A stretch of DNA of 9,528 nucleotides from JBAWAP01 sp049589355 (lineage in GTDB: Bacteria; Chloroflexota; Anaerolineae; VGOG01): the NCBI GenBank assembly GCA_049589355.1, contig JBAWAP010000346.1, positions 1 through 9,528 on the forward strand, read 5' to 3'. The translations under genes were made by a program, and so were the position numbers. Shown in pieces: positions 7,301 through 9,528 of the stretch. A model generated the notes under the pieces. That model made no database searches. It had not been told where the DNA came from and saw nothing but the letters and a program-made list of their open reading frames with translations. Within the stretch, counting starts at the first letter, position 1; the number at the start of each line of letters is the position of its first letter.

Positions 7301-7455
7301 GGCAGGGCCACAATGGACTCGGCCAAACTGGCATAGTAAATCGAGGGATTGCGCCGCAGTACAATCGGGCAAGTCAAAGAAGACATGGAAACAGCCCCGG
7401 CTGGTTGGATAGGAGCCAGCGAGGCCCAGCCAAGACCGCGGCGACAATTAGGAGG

Positions 7456-8514
7456 ATGATGAAGCTATATAGTCTGGGCCACGTGCCGTGGCTCGAATCA
7501 CAACTCATCTACCACGCTCTACCTCGCCTGGGCATGGAGGGACTTGTCCTTGTGGTCCCAGTTGAGCCCTACGTGTGTATCGGCTACCATCAGGATGTGA
7601 CCCTGGAGGTAGATCTCGACTATTGCCACGCTCATTGCATACCCGTGTTCCGGCGCGAGGTAGGTGGTGGAGCAGTCTACCTGGATGGCAATCAGCTCTT
7701 TTATCAGGTGGTGCTGCACAAAGACAACCCCCTAGCCTTATCACACAAGGGGGCTTTCTATCGTACCTTGTTGGAACCGGTGGCCGAAACTTACCGTCAG
7801 ATGGGGATTGCTGTCTGGTATAAGCCAGTAAACGACATTGTCACGGCCGAGGGACGCAAGATCTCGGGTACCGGTGCAGCCGAAATCGGAGATTACCTGA
7901 TACTAGTGGGCAACATCATCATGGACTTCGATTACGAGACCATGGTTCGTGTCCTCCGGGTGCCTGATGAGAAGTACCGCGGCAAGGTTCACAAAAGCCT
8001 GCGTGAGAACTTGTCGACCATCAGGCGGGAGCTGGGAGCGGTGCCTCCACTGGAAGAGCTCGAGGCTGCACTGGTTGCCAACTACGAGGTGGTGCTAGGG
8101 CCGCTGGAGAGGGCTAAACTCCCGCCTGCTGTCTATGACAAGGTGGCCGAGCTCAGGCAGACTTTTACGACGGATGAGTGGCTGTACAAGCGGGGCAAGC
8201 GGCGCGAAGATTGGAGGGTGAAGATTGTCACTGGGGTGGAGTTTGCCCAGCGGATGTACAAGGCCCCTGGTGGGTTGATCAGAGCTATCGTGGAGATCAG
8301 AGATGGGCTAATCGCTGAGGTGTCCCTGAGTGGCGATTTCTTCTTCTATCCAGCCGACAAGTTGGAAGCCCTGGAGGTGGCCTTGACTGGAGTGGACCTT
8401 AGTGCAGTCGAGCCAACCATCACCGAGTTCTATCGGCGAGAGGGGATCGAGTCGCCCGGGGTGATTCCATCCGACTTCGCCAAGGCGCTGACGGGTCAGG
8501 GAGGGCGAACATGA
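7456..8514 (+). CDS. lplA: Lipoate-protein ligase, two-domain LplA type
   Basis: The protein has 352 residues. LplA activates lipoate with ATP and transfers it to a lysine of lipoyl-domain or H-type proteins. The N-terminal catalytic domain shows RREVGGGAVYLD (67-77 region), matching the RRxxGGGAVxHD signature except for leucine in place of histidine. It also has GRKISGTGAAE (133-143), in which K135 is the expected lipoyl-AMP-binding lysine, followed by GNIIMDFD. The C-terminal part (about 240-345, DEWLYKRG onward) fits the LplA accessory domain, so a single chain should do both steps. Two adjacent ATGs (7456 and 7459) directly follow AGGAGG (7450-7455), an unusually tight spacing; an in-frame extension upstream to 7243 crosses the terminator hairpin and lacks family sequence. 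The TGA stop overlaps the next gene by four bases, and a gcvH-like target gene lies nearby. Confidence 0.92.
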   Translation: MMKLYSLGHVPWLESQLIYHALPRLGMEGLVLVVPVEPYVCIGYHQDVTLEVDLDYCHAHCIPVFRREVGGGAVYLDGNQLFYQVVLHKDNPLALSHKGAFYRTLLEPVAETYRQMGIAVWYKPVNDIVTAEGRKISGTGAAEIGDYLILVGNIIMDFDYETMVRVLRVPDEKYRGKVHKSLRENLSTIRRELGAVPPLEELEAALVANYEVVLGPLERAKLPPAVYDKVAELRQTFTTDEWLYKRGKRREDWRVKIVTGVEFAQRMYKAPGGLIRAIVEIRDGLIAEVSLSGDFFFYPADKLEALEVALTGVDLSAVEPTITEFYRREGIESPGVIPSDFAKALTGQGGRT

Positions 8515-8948
8515 ACGTGATCACCGCAACCTATGCCGGAGATGGACGCGCGATGGTCGAATCCTCAGGAGGACGGGACTTCGCCATTGACCGGCGGGTC
8601 AACATCGAGCGGGAGGGGGCCAGGTTCTGCCCCATCGAGCTAATCGCCGCCTCCCTGGGGGCTTGAATGGTGCTGACAATAGCCGCGGTCGCGGCCAATA
8701 AGGGCATTGCCCTCAGTAGCCTGAGAGTCCAGGTGGAAACGCGGATAGAAGAGGCAGGCCGTCAGCAGAGAACCACCTTCGTCATTGCCGTTGACCTGGG
8801 GCCGGGCCTGACCGAGCGCCAGAGTAGGATCCTCTTCAACTCGGGCCGCTATTGTGAGGTCCATAAGCTGCTAGGGGGTTCCATCGAGTTCAGGGAGAGT
8901 CTGGCCGACGAGTCGAGCAATGCCCCGCCATGGGCCTGCCGCTACTAA
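8511..8948 (+). CDS. OsmC-family protein with selenocysteine (TGA codon 52) at the peroxidatic position
   Basis: Read through one in-frame TGA at 8664-8666, the gene encodes 145 residues, normal for OsmC/Ohr-like proteins, thiol peroxidases that reduce hydroperoxides. Before the TGA is CPIELIAASLGA, the family's P-x-E-L-L-x-A-A-L-G-x segment that always precedes the reactive cysteine; the TGA takes that cysteine's place, and MVLTIAAVAANKG continues the same helix. Downstream, RYCEVHKLLGG supplies the second family cysteine (C115), the expected resolving partner. Neither half is a sensible protein alone. A SECIS-like hairpin follows the TGA. The ATG overlaps the lplA stop (ATGA), with AGGGAGG five bases upstream. 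OsmC-like selenoproteins have been reported from marine metagenomes. A point mutation from TGC, or a sequencing error, is the main alternative. Confidence 0.85.
8682..8695 (+). promoter_or_regulatory. Putative bacterial SECIS element
   Basis: GCCGC (8682-8686) pairs perfectly with GCGGC (8691-8695), leaving the tetraloop GGTC (8687-8690). Twenty bases separate the TGA codon from the loop. As I recall it, the E. coli fdhF SECIS also presents GGUC, 18 bases after its UGA, and the loop G and U are what SelB recognises. A weaker lower stem can form between GGTGC (8669-8673) and GCATT (8704-8708), including two G-U pairs, with an interior loop. The element lies inside the coding sequence, as bacterial SECIS elements do. 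Confidence 0.75.
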
Positions 8949-8994
8949 AACTGCCTTCTATGTGCCTCGAGAAAGTCCTTGTTTGCAACGCTGT

Positions 8995-9417
8995 CTACTT
9001 CTGGTACTTCTCTCGCTCGGCAGCGATGAATTCTGCGAACGCCGGATCGGAGGGGCGCATCAGATTGTCCAGCTCGCTTAGGTCAGCGGCTTCTAACCTG
9101 GCCAGCCAGCCTTCGCCGTATGGATCCTCGTTGATGATGGTGCTTTCCCACTCGATTTCCTCGTTTGCCTCGGCAATCTTGCCGCTGACAATGGCCTTTA
9201 TACGGCCCACCCATTTGCCCGACTCCATGGACATGAAGGGTTGGCCCTGTTTCACCTCGCGCCCTACCCGGGGCACCTCAGCATAGACGATTTCGCCAGC
9301 CAGGTCCTGCCCGAAGTCGGACATCCCCTGGGTAACAATGTTGCCCTCCACCCGAGCCCAATTGTGTTCTTTGTCGTAATAGAGATCGTCAGGGAACTTG
9401 TACTTGTCAATCTTCAT
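8995..9417 (-). CDS. GcvH-like lipoyl carrier protein
   Basis: The product is 140 residues, close to glycine cleavage H protein (about 130). Family features in order: a KFPDDLYYDKEHNWARVEGN start resembling YTxxHEW, then GMSDFGQDLAGEIVYAEVP (the GITDxAQxxLGDIVxVELP pattern), MESGKW with K68 as the predicted lipoyl lysine, VSGKIAEANEEIE, INEDPYGEGWLARL and a C-terminal acidic tail. ESGKWVGRI replaces the usual ESVKAASD, so the lysine environment is atypical and a role other than glycine cleavage is plausible; no gcvT or gcvP is visible. The ATG at 9417 has AAGGAG 11 bases upstream; an upstream extension to 9489 covers the 3' end of the preceding gene. It faces the lplA-osmC pair, whose LplA is the obvious candidate to lipoylate it. 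Confidence 0.9.
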   Translation of the reverse strand: MKIDKYKFPDDLYYDKEHNWARVEGNIVTQGMSDFGQDLAGEIVYAEVPRVGREVKQGQPFMSMESGKWVGRIKAIVSGKIAEANEEIEWESTIINEDPYGEGWLARLEAADLSELDNLMRPSDPAFAEFIAAEREKYQK

Positions 9418-9442
9418 GGTTTTGTTTCTCCTTATTTGTAGT

Positions 9443-9528
9443 TCAAGATGGCTCAAACCCCATAGCTCGCCAGACCAATTCGCTAGCATCTATCGTGTGC
9501 AGGCGAATTCTCTCACGGCGGGCAGCGG
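9443..9528 (-). CDS. 3' end of an unrecognised gene upstream of the gcvH-like gene
   Basis: A minus-strand frame open from the window edge to a TGA at 9443-9445 encodes 27 residues that read like a real protein end, including HTIDASELVWRAMGFEP. The stop lies 25 bases before the gcvH-like ATG, whose ribosome site falls between, as in an operon. The fragment is too short for me to identify a family. It might equally be chance coding, since the frame is open for only 28 codons here. Confidence 0.4.
   Translation of the reverse strand, partial: AARRERIRLHTIDASELVWRAMGFEPS

Larger units (their letters stand above)
6956..7455. other. Divergent intergenic region between hdrC and lplA
   Basis: This 500-base stretch has no convincing gene. 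It holds a minus-strand sigma70-type promoter near the hdrC side, a plus-strand promoter at 7193-7221, a terminator-like hairpin at 7264-7292, and about 160 bases of lplA leader after it. Smaller structures include ACCCG/CGGGT (7171-7175 with 7182-7186) just upstream of the plus promoter. There are also two mutually exclusive stems in the late leader: GCTGG (7400-7404) can pair with CCAGC at 7416-7420, or GGCTGG (7399-7404) with CCAGCC at 7426-7431. I recognise no known riboswitch or small RNA here. Confidence 0.6.

Noticed and set aside
7243..7455. N-terminal extension of lplA to 7243
   Set aside because: It would translate the leader hairpin and low-quality sequence, and family similarity begins at about 7459, just after AGGAGG.
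7228..7455. Known riboswitch (glycine, lipoate-related or T-box) in the lplA leader
   Set aside because: I could not find conserved core motifs of any class I know; only generic hairpins are visible.
8664..8666. TGA reassigned to Trp or Gly (genetic code 4 or 25)
   Set aside because: hdrA, vapB and lplA end at TGA at positions fitting their families, and tryptophan is encoded by TGG throughout. The family position calls for Cys, not Trp or Gly.
8667..8948. Separate 93-residue gene starting at the ATG right after the TGA
   Set aside because: It would begin in the middle of the OsmC catalytic helix, has no ribosome site of its own, and is the same frame as the 51 codons before it, which carry the family's N-terminal half.
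8949..8994. Terminator between the convergent osmC and gcvH-like genes
   Set aside because: I see no stem of useful length followed by a T-run on either strand in these 46 bases.
1..9528. CRISPR array, tRNA, rRNA or transposase gene
   Set aside because: No spaced direct repeats, no cloverleaf with a TTC-loop pattern and no rRNA core sequence were seen, and no transposase motifs appear in any frame.

Overview
The window is a redox gene region from an anaerobic bacterium. It has a moderately high-GC chromosome, an HdrABC-type heterodisulfide reductase operon, and apparent use of selenocysteine. The mix of bacterial HdrABC, a vapBC pair, a GCGAAGC-rich dispersed palindrome and heptamer repeats would suit Chloroflexota (Anaerolineae or Dehalococcoidia-like) or a similar deep anaerobic lineage. 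That placement is inference, because no marker gene is present.

Layout. Positions 1-241 hold a MITE-like inverted repeat and the eroded C-terminus of a DUF433-type protein. Positions 237-6955 are one tightly packed minus-strand operon, transcribed hdrC, hdrB, vapB, vapC, hdrA. The last gene is a 1537-residue HdrA carrying a complete GltD/NfnB-like NAD(P)H module inside it. Its probable promoter is at 7026-7054. A 500-base divergent spacer (6956-7455) follows, with a second promoter pointing right and a compact terminator-like hairpin early in that transcript. Then come lplA (lipoate-protein ligase) and, overlapping it by four bases, an OsmC-family gene. Convergent to these is a minus-strand gcvH-like lipoyl carrier gene, preceded by the 3' end of another, unrecognised gene.

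The main discovery is the OsmC gene at 8511-8948. Its reading frame is interrupted by a single TGA (8664-8666) exactly where the family has its peroxidatic cysteine, and the family's sequence continues in the same frame after it. A GC-rich hairpin with a GGUC apical loop, the loop of the classical E. coli fdhF SECIS element, starts 15 nt after that TGA. TGA is also used as a normal stop by other genes here, so this is best read as a selenocysteine codon.

How the genes may work together (inference). LplA would charge the GcvH-like carrier with lipoate. The Sec-OsmC, by analogy with Ohr/OsmC enzymes known to be lipoyl-dependent peroxidases, would draw electrons from the carrier's dihydrolipoyl arm. 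The HdrABC complex, with its NAD(P)H-type input domain, is a candidate to re-reduce the disulfide or to use the lipoyl carrier as a substrate. This resembles, but is not the same as, the known link of lipoate-binding GcvH-like proteins and lipoate ligases with sHdr sulfur-oxidation clusters.
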